A stretch of 64,000 nt of DNA from RBG-16-66-20 sp035499575 (GCA_035499575.1 DATJYN010000018.1:23966-87965), one strand, 5' to 3'; shown: positions 16,550 to 25,933, numbered from the stretch's first letter. A program made the numbers and translations. The notes: a model not told the origin generated them from the sequence alone.

Positions 16550-17419
16550 TCATTGAAAGTGAGCCCAGTCGTGCAGCGGGTGGTGCTCCAGACCCCGCGC
16601 GACGAAGCCCCGCATGGCCGCCGGCAGTTCCTTGTACAGGGCGTCCGCATCCTCTCGGCGCGCAAACTCGGCGAACACGCAGCTCCCGGATCCCGTCATG
16701 CGCGGAACGAACGAGCCCCGCGAGACGTGTTGCTTCAGCCACGCGAGATGTTCCGCGATTTCGGGATATCGGCGCAGCGCGCTGGCCTCGAGATCATTGC
16801 GGCCCTGTCCCGACAAAAAGGGCGGTATTTTGAGCGGTTTCGTATCCCGTGTCAACGCAGCATCCGAGAAGATTTCCTTCGTGGAAACCGGGACTTGTGG
16901 TGTCAAAACCAGGTACCAGGCAGGGCCCAAATCGAGCGCTTCCAGGCGCTCGCCGACGCCCTCGCCAAGCGCGCCGCGGCCGAACAGGAAGACCGGTACG
17001 TCGGCGCCCAAGCGCAGGCCGAGTTCCATGAGTTCTTCCGGCGTGAGATGCAGGCGCCAAAGCCGGTTCAGTACCCACAGCACCGTCGCCGCGTCCGAGG
17101 AGCCGCCGCCGAGGCCGCCGCCAACCGGCAGCGTTTTCTCAAGCGCCAGGTCGGCGCCCTGCCGCGCACCGGTCGCGGTTTTCAGCAGGCGCGCGGCGCG
17201 CACGCAGAGGTTTGCCTCGCCAAACTCGCCGGCAAAGCGGATCTCGCCATCCGCGCGCGCGCGGATGCCGACGCGGTCGCTGCGGTCGATCAGCCGGAAC
17301 ACCGTCTGCAGTTCGTGCATTCCCGCATTGGGTCCATCCAGGCGGCGTCCCAGCACATGCAGGAAGAGGTTCAGCTTGCCCGGCGCGGGATACCACGCCA
17401 GGGACGGATCTATTTCCAT
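16550..17419 (-). CDS. ispE: 4-diphosphocytidyl-2-C-methyl-D-erythritol kinase
   Basis: GHMP kinase of the MEP isoprenoid pathway, 289 residues. It has the N-terminal APGKLNLFLHVLGRR motif, the ATP loop PVGGGLGGGSSDAA and the C-terminal MTGSGSCVFAEF motif. The start overlaps the end of lolB by 10 bases, the usual lolB-ispE arrangement, and the tRNA-Gln gene follows 12 bases after the stop. Confidence 0.97.
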   Translation of the reverse strand: MEIDPSLAWYPAPGKLNLFLHVLGRRLDGPNAGMHELQTVFRLIDRSDRVGIRARADGEIRFAGEFGEANLCVRAARLLKTATGARQGADLALEKTLPVGGGLGGGSSDAATVLWVLNRLWRLHLTPEELMELGLRLGADVPVFLFGRGALGEGVGERLEALDLGPAWYLVLTPQVPVSTKEIFSDAALTRDTKPLKIPPFLSGQGRNDLEASALRRYPEIAEHLAWLKQHVSRGSFVPRMTGSGSCVFAEFARREDADALYKELPAAMRGFVARGLEHHPLHDWAHFQ

Positions 17420-17943
17420 TCCGACACAGCGAGCCGCAGTTCCAGCCCCGGGTAGGTCAGCTTTAGGCGGGCCGGCAACGCGCCCTGGTAGGCCTGGTAC
17501 TCGATCGTCCAGCCCGACTGCTCCAATTCCGCCAGGCGGCCCGCGGCGTCCGTGCGCTTGCGGGTGGGCGGCGGCAGCGGCGCCGCGCGGCCGCGCACCC
17601 AGTCGGCCAGGCCAAGCAGCGGCAGGCGGAAGCCAAGTATCTGCTCGGTAAGCGATTCGGCGTCGGCGGCTCGGAATTCGCGCCCGTCCTGCGTCGCCAG
17701 CGTGAACTCGTCGCCCGCGCGCGTGAGGCGTGCAATCCCCTGGCCGAAGGGCGTGGTCAACAGCATTTCGTCACTGCGCTCGCCGTGGCGCCAGGCGACG
17801 TTGCCGCTGCCGGCGTCGTCGCGATAGCGCACCGCGATGCGGCCGGAGAGTTCGAACTCGGCATTGGCCGCCGGCATGAGGAATCCCGGCGTGCTGCATG
17901 CCGCGAGCAACAGCATCGCGGCGGCGGCGAAAAGACCTCTCAC
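17410..17943 (-). CDS. lolB: Outer-membrane lipoprotein receptor LolB
   Basis: Takes lipoproteins from LolA and inserts them into the outer membrane. The 177-residue protein has a lipoprotein signal with lipobox LAAC and the LolB beta-sandwich features FELSGRIAVRY, LLTTPFGQGIARL and GWTIEYQAY. The start is GTG at 17943, three bases after the stop of the TPR gene. Confidence 0.93.
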   Translation of the reverse strand: MRGLFAAAAMLLLAACSTPGFLMPAANAEFELSGRIAVRYRDDAGSGNVAWRHGERSDEMLLTTPFGQGIARLTRAGDEFTLATQDGREFRAADAESLTEQILGFRLPLLGLADWVRGRAAPLPPPTRKRTDAAGRLAELEQSGWTIEYQAYQGALPARLKLTYPGLELRLAVSEWK

Positions 17944-17946
17944 TGA

Positions 17947-19710
17947 CTAGGGAACGAAACGCTTGAGCGTTTTCTGCAGCGTATCGTTGTCGGGGCTCGT
18001 CTTGAGCGCTTCCTGCCAGACGCGCTGCGCCTCGCCGCGCTCGCCGAGCTCCCACAGCACCTCGCCCAGGTGCGCGCCGATCTCGCCGTCCTGGCGGCCC
18101 TGCCAGGCGCGCCGCAGCTGGGCGGCGGCGCCCTTCAGGTCCCCCATGCGGTACAGTACCCAGCCCATCGAGTCGACGATGAAAAAATCGTCCGGCGAAA
18201 GCTGGAGCGCCTTTTCGATGAGTTTTTTCGCCTCCGGCAGGCGCACGTTGCGGTCCGCGAAAGAGTAGCCGAGCGCGTTGTAGGCGTGCGCATGGTCGGG
18301 CCGCAGCTGGATCAGCCGCATCAGCCTCTCCTCGAGCACGTCGAAGCGGTCGATCTTCTCCGCCGTGAGGGCCTGGTCATACAGCAGGTCGGGCTGGTCG
18401 GGGGTCTTGTCGAGCGCGTGGCCGAGCAGGTCGAAGGCTTCCTGGTTCATGTTGGCGTCGCGCAGCAGCTGCGATTCGGCGACCAGCAGCTGCACGCGCT
18501 GCGGTTCGCCCTGCGTGCTGGTATTGCGCAGGTACGCGCGCGCCTCGTCGAGCCTGCCCAGTTTGGCGATCGCGTTGGCGGTGCGCATGCGCGCCGGCAG
18601 CACATACTCGCCGCGCTGGATCGTCTTGTACCACTCGATCGCGCGCTGCCAGTTCCTCTGCTCCTCTGCAATCTGGCCGAGCGTGTAGCGCACCGCATTG
18701 GCGTCGCGGTAGTTCAGCTCCAGCAGCCGATTCATGTTCGCTTCGGCGATCCCGTATTCCTTCACCTGCACGGCGAGCAGGCCGACCGCGTAGATGGCGT
18801 CGACGTCGTTGGGGAAGCGCTTGAGGATGTTCTCAAATTCGCCGCGCGCTTCCGCATTGCGCCTGTCGAGCACCAGCAGGCGCGCGTAATTCAGCCGCAC
18901 ATCGCGCGAATCCGGATACTTCTCGAGGAAACCTGCCAGCCGCTTGGCCGCCTGCTCGGGCGAGTTCCGCTGCAGCAGCTGCGCTTCGAACACCGCCGCG
19001 ATCTCCCAGTCCGGCCGCAGCTCCGAGGCGCGCTGCAATTCGGCCAGCGCCAGCTTGTCGTCGTTGGCGGCGCTCGCCGCCTGCGCCACCGCGAAATGCG
19101 CCTGCGGCAGCGACGGATAAGCTTCGGCGAGCTTGCGCACCACGCGCAGGTTGGCCGCCGGATCCCCGCTGCCGCCGAGCAGCCGCCCGATCTGCATCAA
19201 AATGTTCGGCGCGGCATTGGCGTCCGCGGCGAGCAGTTTCGCGATGTAGGGTTCGGTCTGCTCGACCCGCTTGGAGGCCACCAGCAGCACGACCACGGTT
19301 TGCAGCGCCTGCAGCGAACCCGGATCGGCTTCCAGCCAGATGCGCGCTGCCTCCAGCGCGAGCTCGGGCATGCGCGCGAAATTGGCGATCTGGACTGCGC
19401 GCTGCGCAACGCGCGGATCGCGCGTGCGCTTGGCCAGGTCGACGTAGGTCTGCGCAGCAAACGCCGGACTGCCGCGCTGCGCGGCGATCTCGCCGAGCAG
19501 GAAGTCGTACAGCATCGGTGCCGTCAATTCCTGCAGCGGCAACTTGGCGGGCGGCTTCTGCTCCGGTGCCGTCGCTAGCGCGGGCGCGTCGTCATCGTCG
19601 TCGTCGTCCTGGTCCTGCTGCATTTGTTGCGCATGGGCGACGCCGAGCAGGGTTGCTGCGGCAAAGAGCAAGGCGGCAAGGGCCGCCCGCAAGCGGAATG
19701 AGGGGGGCAT
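17947..19710 (-). CDS. Exported TPR-repeat protein
   Basis: A 587-residue protein with a signal peptide (RLRAALAALLFAAATLLGVAHAQQ), a short Asp-rich stretch (QDDDDDDDAP) and many TPR units through the rest, e.g. DANAVRYTLGQIAEEQRNWQRA and HAYNALGYSFADRNVRLPEA. Such genes lie upstream of lolB in many Betaproteobacteria; a scaffold role in envelope assembly is plausible but unproven. I used the ATG at 19710 because the signal peptide begins there. A TACACT hexamer lies 9 bases before it. Confidence 0.8.
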   Translation of the reverse strand: MPPSFRLRAALAALLFAAATLLGVAHAQQMQQDQDDDDDDDAPALATAPEQKPPAKLPLQELTAPMLYDFLLGEIAAQRGSPAFAAQTYVDLAKRTRDPRVAQRAVQIANFARMPELALEAARIWLEADPGSLQALQTVVVLLVASKRVEQTEPYIAKLLAADANAAPNILMQIGRLLGGSGDPAANLRVVRKLAEAYPSLPQAHFAVAQAASAANDDKLALAELQRASELRPDWEIAAVFEAQLLQRNSPEQAAKRLAGFLEKYPDSRDVRLNYARLLVLDRRNAEARGEFENILKRFPNDVDAIYAVGLLAVQVKEYGIAEANMNRLLELNYRDANAVRYTLGQIAEEQRNWQRAIEWYKTIQRGEYVLPARMRTANAIAKLGRLDEARAYLRNTSTQGEPQRVQLLVAESQLLRDANMNQEAFDLLGHALDKTPDQPDLLYDQALTAEKIDRFDVLEERLMRLIQLRPDHAHAYNALGYSFADRNVRLPEAKKLIEKALQLSPDDFFIVDSMGWVLYRMGDLKGAAAQLRRAWQGRQDGEIGAHLGEVLWELGERGEAQRVWQEALKTSPDNDTLQKTLKRFVP

Positions 19711-19784
19711 GGCGCAGGCAGTGTAGGTATATTCGGTGCGACGCACAAGACGACCTGCAAGCAAACTGCAAGGCAACCGGCGCG

Positions 19785-20594
19785 ATGCCCGAACTCCCGG
19801 AAGTCGAAGTAACCCGCAAAGGCATTGAGCCCAGTGTGGTCGGACGCACGCTGGCTGCAGTGACGGTGCGCGAACCGCGTTTGCGCTGGCGCGTGCCGGC
19901 GGCGGTGCGCTCGCTTGCGGGCCGCCGGGTGCACTCGGTCAAGCGGCGCGGCAAGTACCTGCTCCTCGATTGCGGCGACGGCCATTTGATCCTGCACCTG
20001 GGCATGTCGGGCAGCCTGCGCTTGGTCGATGCAGCCAGCGCGCCCGGCAAGCACGACCACGTAGACTTTTCCTTCGGCAGGCAGGTCTTGCGCCTGCGCG
20101 ACCCGCGGCGCTTCGGCGCGGTGCTCTGGACCGACCGGCCGCCCGAAGAGCATCCCTTGATCCGCCATCTAGGGGTCGAACCGCTTTCGCGGGCGCTCGA
20201 CGGCAAGCGCCTGCACGCCCTCACGCGCGCGTGCCGCGTGCAGATCAAGCCTTTCCTGATGGATGGCCGGCGCATCGTCGGCGTCGGCAACATCTACGCC
20301 TCCGAAAGCCTGTTCCTCGCCGGCATCGCGCCGCACCGGCGCGCGGGCAGCTTGTCGCTGGCAAACTGCGAGCGCCTTTCCGCGGCCATCAAGCGGACCC
20401 TGCGCATGGCGATCCGCGCGGGCGGTTCTTCGCTGCGCGATTTCGTCGGCAGCGACGGCGCGCAGGGCTACTTCCAGAGGCGCGCCTGGGTCTACGACCG
20501 GGAAGGTCAGGAATGCAGGCGATGCGGCGGCGCGATCCGCCACTTCGTGCAGGGGCAGCGGGCGACCTACCACTGCCCGGCCTGCCAGCGCTAG
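19785..20594 (+). CDS. mutM: Formamidopyrimidine-DNA glycosylase
   Basis: Base-excision repair enzyme that removes 8-oxoguanine and Fapy lesions. The 269-residue protein begins MPELPEVE, giving the catalytic Pro2/Glu3, and has Lys in KRRGKYLLLD, the H2TH region VGVGNIYASESLFLAGI and a C-terminal zinc finger with four cysteines (CRRCGG ... YHCPACQR). The length is normal. Its stop codon shares the palindrome CTAG with the stop of the convergent coaD gene. Confidence 0.97.
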   Translation: MPELPEVEVTRKGIEPSVVGRTLAAVTVREPRLRWRVPAAVRSLAGRRVHSVKRRGKYLLLDCGDGHLILHLGMSGSLRLVDAASAPGKHDHVDFSFGRQVLRLRDPRRFGAVLWTDRPPEEHPLIRHLGVEPLSRALDGKRLHALTRACRVQIKPFLMDGRRIVGVGNIYASESLFLAGIAPHRRAGSLSLANCERLSAAIKRTLRMAIRAGGSSLRDFVGSDGAQGYFQRRAWVYDREGQECRRCGGAIRHFVQGQRATYHCPACQR

Positions 20595-21079
20595 CCGCCG
20601 AGGGATTTCACCTTCGCCGCGAGCTTGGCGCGCACCAGGGGATGCACGAACTTGGAGACGTCGCCGCCGAGCGTCGCGATCTCGCGCACCAGCGTCGCCG
20701 AGATGAACATGTGCTGCTCGCCGGGGGTGAGGAAGATCGTTTCCATGTCCGGGTACAGGTGGCGGTTCATGCCGGCCAGCTGGAATTCGTATTCGAAGTC
20801 GGACACCGCGCGCAGGCCGCGCAGCACCACGCGCGCGTCCTGCTGGCGCACGAAGTCGCTCAGCAGCCCGGTGAAACCGACGACGGTCAGGTTCTTCACG
20901 TCGGCGAGCACTTCCTTCGCCATGCCGATGCGCTCCTCGAGCGTAAAGAAGGTACGCTTGGCGCGGCTGTCGGCGATGCCGAGCACCAGCGAGCCGAACA
21001 GCAGGCTCGCGCGCCGCACCAGGTCCTCGTGGCCGCGCGTCAGCGGATCAAACGTTCCCGGGTATACCGCTTTGATCAT
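20591..21079 (-). CDS. coaD: Phosphopantetheine adenylyltransferase
   Basis: Fourth step of coenzyme A synthesis. The 162 residues have the nucleotidyltransferase motif YPGTFDPLTRGHEDLV at the N-terminus, RGLRAVSDFEYEFQLAGMN and the ISATLVREIA motif near the end. The start overlaps the rsmD end by 32 bases and the stop overlaps mutM at CTAG. Confidence 0.97.
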   Translation of the reverse strand: MIKAVYPGTFDPLTRGHEDLVRRASLLFGSLVLGIADSRAKRTFFTLEERIGMAKEVLADVKNLTVVGFTGLLSDFVRQQDARVVLRGLRAVSDFEYEFQLAGMNRHLYPDMETIFLTPGEQHMFISATLVREIATLGGDVSKFVHPLVRAKLAAKVKSLGG

Positions 21080-21653
21080 GTCCGTCCCATCGCAGTAGTT
21101 GGTAGCTCACCTGCCCCGCGCGCGCGCGCTTCAGTTCCGTCCACCGCTGCGGCACTGCCACCGGCGCATCGGCTTCGACATAGACGCGCGCCTGCGGCTG
21201 CAACCGCGACGGCAGTTTCTCGAGTACCGGCGCCACGGCATTCTGCCTGAACGGCGGGTCGAGGAAAACCACGTCGAAACGCGCTTTCTCCCTGGCAAGA
21301 TACAGGTCCGCGTCGCCGCCGATGATCACCACCTGCGCGGCGCCGAGCGCGCTGCGGCTGCGCTCGAGCTCGGCGAGCGCGACGCGGTCCTTTTCCACCA
21401 TCACCACGGGCGCCGCGCCGCGCGATGCGGCCTCGAAGCCGAGCGCGCCGCTGCCCGCGTACAGGTCCAGGCAGGCGAGCCCGCCGAGATCCTGGCCGAG
21501 CCAGTTGAACAGCGTCTCGCGGACGCGGTCGGGGGTGGGCCGCAGTCCCGGACGGGCGACCACGCGCAGCCGGCGGCTCCTGTACCTGCCGCCGATCACG
21601 CGCAGCGTGCCGCTGGTACCGCTGGCGCCGCGATTGCCTTTGCTAGAATTCAC
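21048..21653 (-). CDS. rsmD: 16S rRNA (guanine966-N2)-methyltransferase RsmD
   Basis: SAM-dependent rRNA methyltransferase, 201 residues, with LRVIGGRYRSRRL, the SAM motif CLDLYAGSGALGFEAASRG and the catalytic DPPF. The start is taken as GTG at 21653 because homologous sequence begins about 16 residues later and no ATG is available. Only six bases separate this start from the divergent ftsY start. A TAACAT hexamer on the minus strand lies 6 bases before the GTG, inside ftsY. Confidence 0.93.
   Translation of the reverse strand: MNSSKGNRGASGTSGTLRVIGGRYRSRRLRVVARPGLRPTPDRVRETLFNWLGQDLGGLACLDLYAGSGALGFEAASRGAAPVVMVEKDRVALAELERSRSALGAAQVVIIGGDADLYLAREKARFDVVFLDPPFRQNAVAPVLEKLPSRLQPQARVYVEADAPVAVPQRWTELKRARAGQVSYQLLRWDGHDQSGIPGNV
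21644..21649 (+). promoter_or_regulatory. -10-like hexamer TAGAAT before ftsY
   Basis: TAGAAT ends 10 bases before the ftsY ATG, so transcription would begin within about four bases of the start codon. It lies inside the first codons of the divergent rsmD gene. No -35 of quality is visible. Confidence 0.45.
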
Positions 21654-21659
21654 GCATCC

Positions 21660-22577
21660 ATGTTAGCAGCGGCTTCCTGGGCGGCGCGCCTCAAGGCGGG
21701 ACTCGCGCGCACACGCGAAGTGCTCAACACCGATCTCGGCACGCTGCTCGCCCCGCGCAGGATCGACGAGTCGCTTTTCGAGGAACTCGAGGCCGCCCTG
21801 CTGTCGGCCGATTGCGGCGTCGAGGCGACGCGCGCCCTGGTGGACGATGTCCGCGGCAAGGTCAAAAAGCAGCGCATCGAGGACGGCGTCGCGCTGAAAG
21901 CCGCGCTCAAGGCTTCGATCCTGGAACGCCTGGCGCCGCTCGAACGCAAGCTCGATTGCGCTGGGCGCAAGCCCTGCGTGATCGTGGTCGCCGGCGTGAA
22001 CGGCGCCGGCAAGACCACCTCCATCGGCAAGCTCGCCAAGTGGCTGCAGGGCCGCGGCGCCAGCGTATTGCTCGCGGCCGGCGACACTTTTCGCGCGGCC
22101 GCGCGCGAGCAGCTCGCCGCCTGGGGCGAGCGCAACGGCGTGCCGGTAATCGGCCAGCAGGGCGGCGACCCGGGCGCCGTGGTATTCGACGCCATCGGCG
22201 CCGCGCGCGCGCGCGGCGCGGACGTGCTGATCGCCGACACCGCGGGCCGTCTGCCCACGCAGTTGCACCTGATGGAGGAGATCAAGAAAGTGAAGCGTGT
22301 CATCGCCAAGGCGATGCCGGGCGCGCCGGACGAGACACTGCTGGTGCTCGATGCAGGCACCGGGCAGAACGCGATCGCGCAGGTGAAGGCATTCGACGAG
22401 GCGCTCGGGCTGACCGGCCTGGTACTCACGAAGCTGGACGGCAGCGCCAAGGGAGGTGCGATCCTCGGCATCGCGCAGGCGAGGCCGATACCGATCCTGT
22501 TCGTCGGCGTCGGCGAAGGCATCGACGATCTCAGGCCCTTCGTCGCGGCGGAATTCGTGGAGGCCCTGGTTGATTAG
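21660..22577 (+). CDS. ftsY: Signal recognition particle receptor FtsY
   Basis: GTPase that docks SRP-ribosome complexes at the membrane. The 305-residue protein is a short form: it has the NG domain (SWAARLKAGLARTR at the start, G1 GVNGAGKTTSIGKL, GDTFRAAAREQL, DTAGRL, TKLDGSAKGG) but no long acidic A domain. No Shine-Dalgarno precedes the ATG. It leads the ftsY-ftsE-ftsX series, and its stop overlaps ftsE by 8 bases. Confidence 0.95.
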   Translation: MLAAASWAARLKAGLARTREVLNTDLGTLLAPRRIDESLFEELEAALLSADCGVEATRALVDDVRGKVKKQRIEDGVALKAALKASILERLAPLERKLDCAGRKPCVIVVAGVNGAGKTTSIGKLAKWLQGRGASVLLAAGDTFRAAAREQLAAWGERNGVPVIGQQGGDPGAVVFDAIGAARARGADVLIADTAGRLPTQLHLMEEIKKVKRVIAKAMPGAPDETLLVLDAGTGQNAIAQVKAFDEALGLTGLVLTKLDGSAKGGAILGIAQARPIPILFVGVGEGIDDLRPFVAAEFVEALVD

Positions 22578-23223
22578 CTTCTCGGCCGTCGCCAAGCGCT
22601 ATCCGGGCGGTCAGGAAGCGCTGAAAAGCGTCAGCTTCGCCATCGAGCAGGGCGAATTCGCGTTCATCACCGGCCACTCCGGCGCCGGCAAGTCGACGCT
22701 GCTGAAGCTGATCCCCGCGATCGAGCGGCCGAGCAGCGGCGCGGTCCTGGTCAACGGCCAGAACGTCGGCGCCCTGAAGCGCGCAGCGCTGCCCTACCTG
22801 CGCCGCAACCTGGGCCTCGTGTTCCAGGACCAGAAGCTGCTCTACGACCGCACGGTATTCGACAACGTGATGCTGCCGCTCGCCTTCGGCGAGCTCGGCG
22901 GGCGCGAAGCCGAGCGGCGGGTGCGTGCGGCGCTCGAAAAAGTGGGTCTGCTTGCGCGCGAGAAGGCAAACCCGGTGCAGCTCTCGGGCGGCGAGCAACA
23001 GCGGCTCGCCATCGCGCGCGCGGTGGTGAATCGGCCGGCGGTGCTGATCGCCGACGAGCCGACCGCCAATCTGGACGCCGCGTCCGCCGTCGAGATCCTG
23101 GAGATTTTCGCCGCCTTCAATCAGGTCGGCGTCACCGTGCTGATCTCGACGCATGACGAGGCGCTGATCGGGCGCTTTGCGAAGCGCGTCCTGCGCCTCG
23201 CCAAGGGCAGCATCGTCCAGTGA
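22570..23223 (+). CDS. ftsE: Cell division ATP-binding protein FtsE
   Basis: ABC-type ATPase that with FtsX controls septal peptidoglycan hydrolases. The 217 residues include Walker A GHSGAGKST, signature LSGGEQQR and Walker B VLIADEPTANLD. The start is TTG at 22570: GTGGAGG lies 6 bases upstream, and the protein then begins MISFSAVAKRYPGG like its homologues. Confidence 0.96.
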   Translation: MISFSAVAKRYPGGQEALKSVSFAIEQGEFAFITGHSGAGKSTLLKLIPAIERPSSGAVLVNGQNVGALKRAALPYLRRNLGLVFQDQKLLYDRTVFDNVMLPLAFGELGGREAERRVRAALEKVGLLAREKANPVQLSGGEQQRLAIARAVVNRPAVLIADEPTANLDAASAVEILEIFAAFNQVGVTVLISTHDEALIGRFAKRVLRLAKGSIVQ

Positions 23224-24128
23224 AAGCCTGGTTGCGGCAGCACCGGCAGGCGATCGCGGCGGCCTTCGGCAAGGTTGCGGCGCAGAAATCCGCGGCGGCG
23301 CTAAACGCGCTCGTGATTGGCATCGCCCTGTCGCTGCCGGCGGGCGGATATGCGCTGCTTGCAAGCCTCCGCGTGGCCACGGCGGGCGCCACGCTCGAAC
23401 CCCAGTTGTCGGTGTTCCTGCGCGTTGATGCCAAGCGTGCCGACGCCGACGCGCTCGGCGCGAATCTCAAGGCCGACGTGCGGCTGCGCGACCTGCGCTT
23501 CGTCCCGCGCGAGCAGGCGCTGAAGGATCTGCAGGCGACCGAGGGCATGGCCGAAGTGGTGGCCGCCCTGAACCGCAACCCGCTGCCGGACGCGTTCGTA
23601 TTGCGCCCGAAATCCGCCGACCCCGCAGCGCTGGAAGCGCTTGCGCGCGACCTGCGCGCGCTACCCGCGGTGGCGCAGGTCCAGGTCGATTCGGCGTGGG
23701 CGCGCCGGCTGGGCGCGCTTGCCGGCACCGCGCGGCTGGCCATCGCGCTGCTTGCGGCGCTGCTTGCCTTCGGCCTGGTGGCGATCACGTTCAACACCAT
23801 CCGGCTGCAGATCCTCACGCAGCGCGCCGAAATCGAGATTTCGAAGCTGATCGGCGCGACCGACGCCTTCATACGGCGCCCGTTCTATTACCTGGGCGCG
23901 CTGCAAGGCCTGGCCGGCGGACTGGTCGCGCTCGCCGTCCTCTGGGGCAGCTTGGCGGCGCTCAACGTCGGCGTCGCGGACCTGGCGGCCAGCTACGGGT
24001 CCGGATTCCGCCTGTCCCCTCTGCCACCGGCAGACGCGCTGGCGGTTGTGCTTTTCTCTACCGGCCTTGGTTGGTTTGGGGCTTATATGTCAGTGAGCAG
24101 ATACTTACTTGAAATAGGTGAAAAATAG
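23220..24128 (+). CDS. ftsX: Cell division permease FtsX
   Basis: Four-helix membrane partner of FtsE. In its 302 residues there is an N-terminal cytoplasmic tail, a membrane helix near residues 30-50, a periplasmic loop, then three helices at the C-terminus (LAIALLAALLAFGLVAITFNTI and following). The start is GTG at 23220, overlapping the ftsE stop as GTGA. EnvC, the expected periplasmic partner, is also in this window (43574-44788). Confidence 0.95.
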   Translation: MKAWLRQHRQAIAAAFGKVAAQKSAAALNALVIGIALSLPAGGYALLASLRVATAGATLEPQLSVFLRVDAKRADADALGANLKADVRLRDLRFVPREQALKDLQATEGMAEVVAALNRNPLPDAFVLRPKSADPAALEALARDLRALPAVAQVQVDSAWARRLGALAGTARLAIALLAALLAFGLVAITFNTIRLQILTQRAEIEISKLIGATDAFIRRPFYYLGALQGLAGGLVALAVLWGSLAALNVGVADLAASYGSGFRLSPLPPADALAVVLFSTGLGWFGAYMSVSRYLLEIGEK

Positions 24129-24168
24129 GACGTCTTCGTGGATGGCTTCGAGGGAACTCAGGGAAGGA

Positions 24169-24195
24169 TTGGCACTCTAAATCCTCGAGTGCTAA
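24169..24195 (+). promoter_or_regulatory. CIRCE operator (HrcA binding site) in front of rpoH
   Basis: The sequence is TTGGCACTC, nine bases, GAGTGCTAA. The CIRCE consensus is TTAGCACTC-N9-GAGTGCTAA, so 17 of 18 defined bases match and the spacing is exact. It ends 26 bases before the rpoH ATG and lies in the 93-base gap after ftsX. HrcA would repress rpoH here. Confidence 0.93.
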
Positions 24196-24221
24196 GATCA
24201 GAACAACCAAGGAGGCAAGCC

Positions 24222-25117
<896 letters not shown>

Positions 25118-25118
<1 letters not shown>

Positions 25119-25163
25119 CAGGTCGCCCCCTAGAAGCTAGCCCGTCAGAGGGCGGGGACCTGC
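25118..25163. terminator. Imperfect inverted repeat between convergent rpoH and the ATPase-domain gene
   Basis: GCAGGTC at 25118-25124 pairs with GACCTGC at 25157-25163, extended by partly paired C- and G-runs. It joins the two convergent stop regions and may act as a bidirectional terminator, but it has no T-tract and its right arm lies inside the minus-strand gene. Confidence 0.3.
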
Positions 25164-25558
25164 AGCACGTACGTGCTGCCGCCCGGCCGTTCGGTCTGGA
25201 ATATCCTGCCGCCCAGCGTCCCCGCGGCATCCTGGCCGGAGGCAAGCGCCGTCGCCGCGGTGGCCCCTATGCCCTCGCCGACGCGCGCGACACTGATCTC
25301 GATCATTCTCCGGTCCGCGTCCGCACTGCGCGAGATGCTGACGCGAATCGCGCCCCACACCGTGTCTTCGATCGAAGCGTGAATCAGATCGATGACAACC
25401 CGGCCCAGAAGCTTGCGGTCGACGCGCACGATGATGTCCTCCGGATCCCGCGCCAGGTCAAGCTTGAGCCCCTTGCTCTCCGCCTTGGCGCGAAGCGAGG
25501 CAATGATTGCCTCGACCAGCCCGTGGATCAGCGTCGGCACGGGATCAGACGCCGCCAC
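25145..25558 (-). CDS. Stand-alone degenerate histidine-kinase ATPase domain protein
   Basis: A 137-residue protein resembling only the ATP-binding half of a kinase: LARDPEDIIVRVDRKLLGRVVIDLIHASIEDTVWGAIRVSIS matches the N-box region, with Ile-His-Ala in place of the usual Asn, and GRIFQTERPGGSTYVLQVPAL matches the C-terminal strand. There is no phospho-acceptor His domain. The start is GTG at 25558, two bases after the upstream stop. It may be a regulator or a relic of a kinase; the missing Asn argues against normal ATP binding. Confidence 0.5.
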   Translation of the reverse strand: MAASDPVPTLIHGLVEAIIASLRAKAESKGLKLDLARDPEDIIVRVDRKLLGRVVIDLIHASIEDTVWGAIRVSISRSADADRRMIEISVARVGEGIGATAATALASGQDAAGTLGGRIFQTERPGGSTYVLQVPAL

Positions 25559-25560
25559 GC

Positions 25561-25809
25561 CTAGTCCAGCGTCGTAATGCCGTGGCGTATCGCGTACTTG
25601 ACCAGGGCCGGCAGGTTGTCGACCCCCAATTTGCGCATCAGGCGCGCGCGGTAAGCTTCCACCGTGCGGGGCGAAAGGCCGAGCAGCGCGGCCACCTTCA
25701 CGTTCGGCCGGCCCTCGACGATGAGCTTCAGGATTTCGCGCTCGGTGGCGGTCAGGGCTTCGTGCGTCGTGCGGCCGGCGGTGTCGGAGTTTTTTTTGTT
25801 CTTGTCCAC
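25561..25809 (-). CDS. Orphan LuxR/NarL-type helix-turn-helix protein
   Basis: A protein of 82 residues if it starts at GTG 25809; a TTG at 25872 would add 21 residues that do not look coding. It contains only the DNA-binding four-helix domain (LTATEREILKLIVEGRPN, then LSPRTVEAYRARLMRKLGV). About 36 of 64 residues match the C-terminus of the regulator at 25934-26563, including the tail LVKxAIRxGI, so it looks like a partial tandem duplicate. A run of eight A residues near its start could affect expression. Confidence 0.65.
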   Translation of the reverse strand: MDKNKKNSDTAGRTTHEALTATEREILKLIVEGRPNVKVAALLGLSPRTVEAYRARLMRKLGVDNLPALVKYAIRHGITTLD

Positions 25810-25933
25810 GAATCGTGATCGCGGGAAGGTTCGCGAGTTCCCGAATCGTAGGGCGAGAACACTTGCTTGCAAATCGTGAAACTACGACCGCAGGCACGGA
25901 ATTTTCGCCTCGCAAGCCCTGCGGCCCGGGCCT

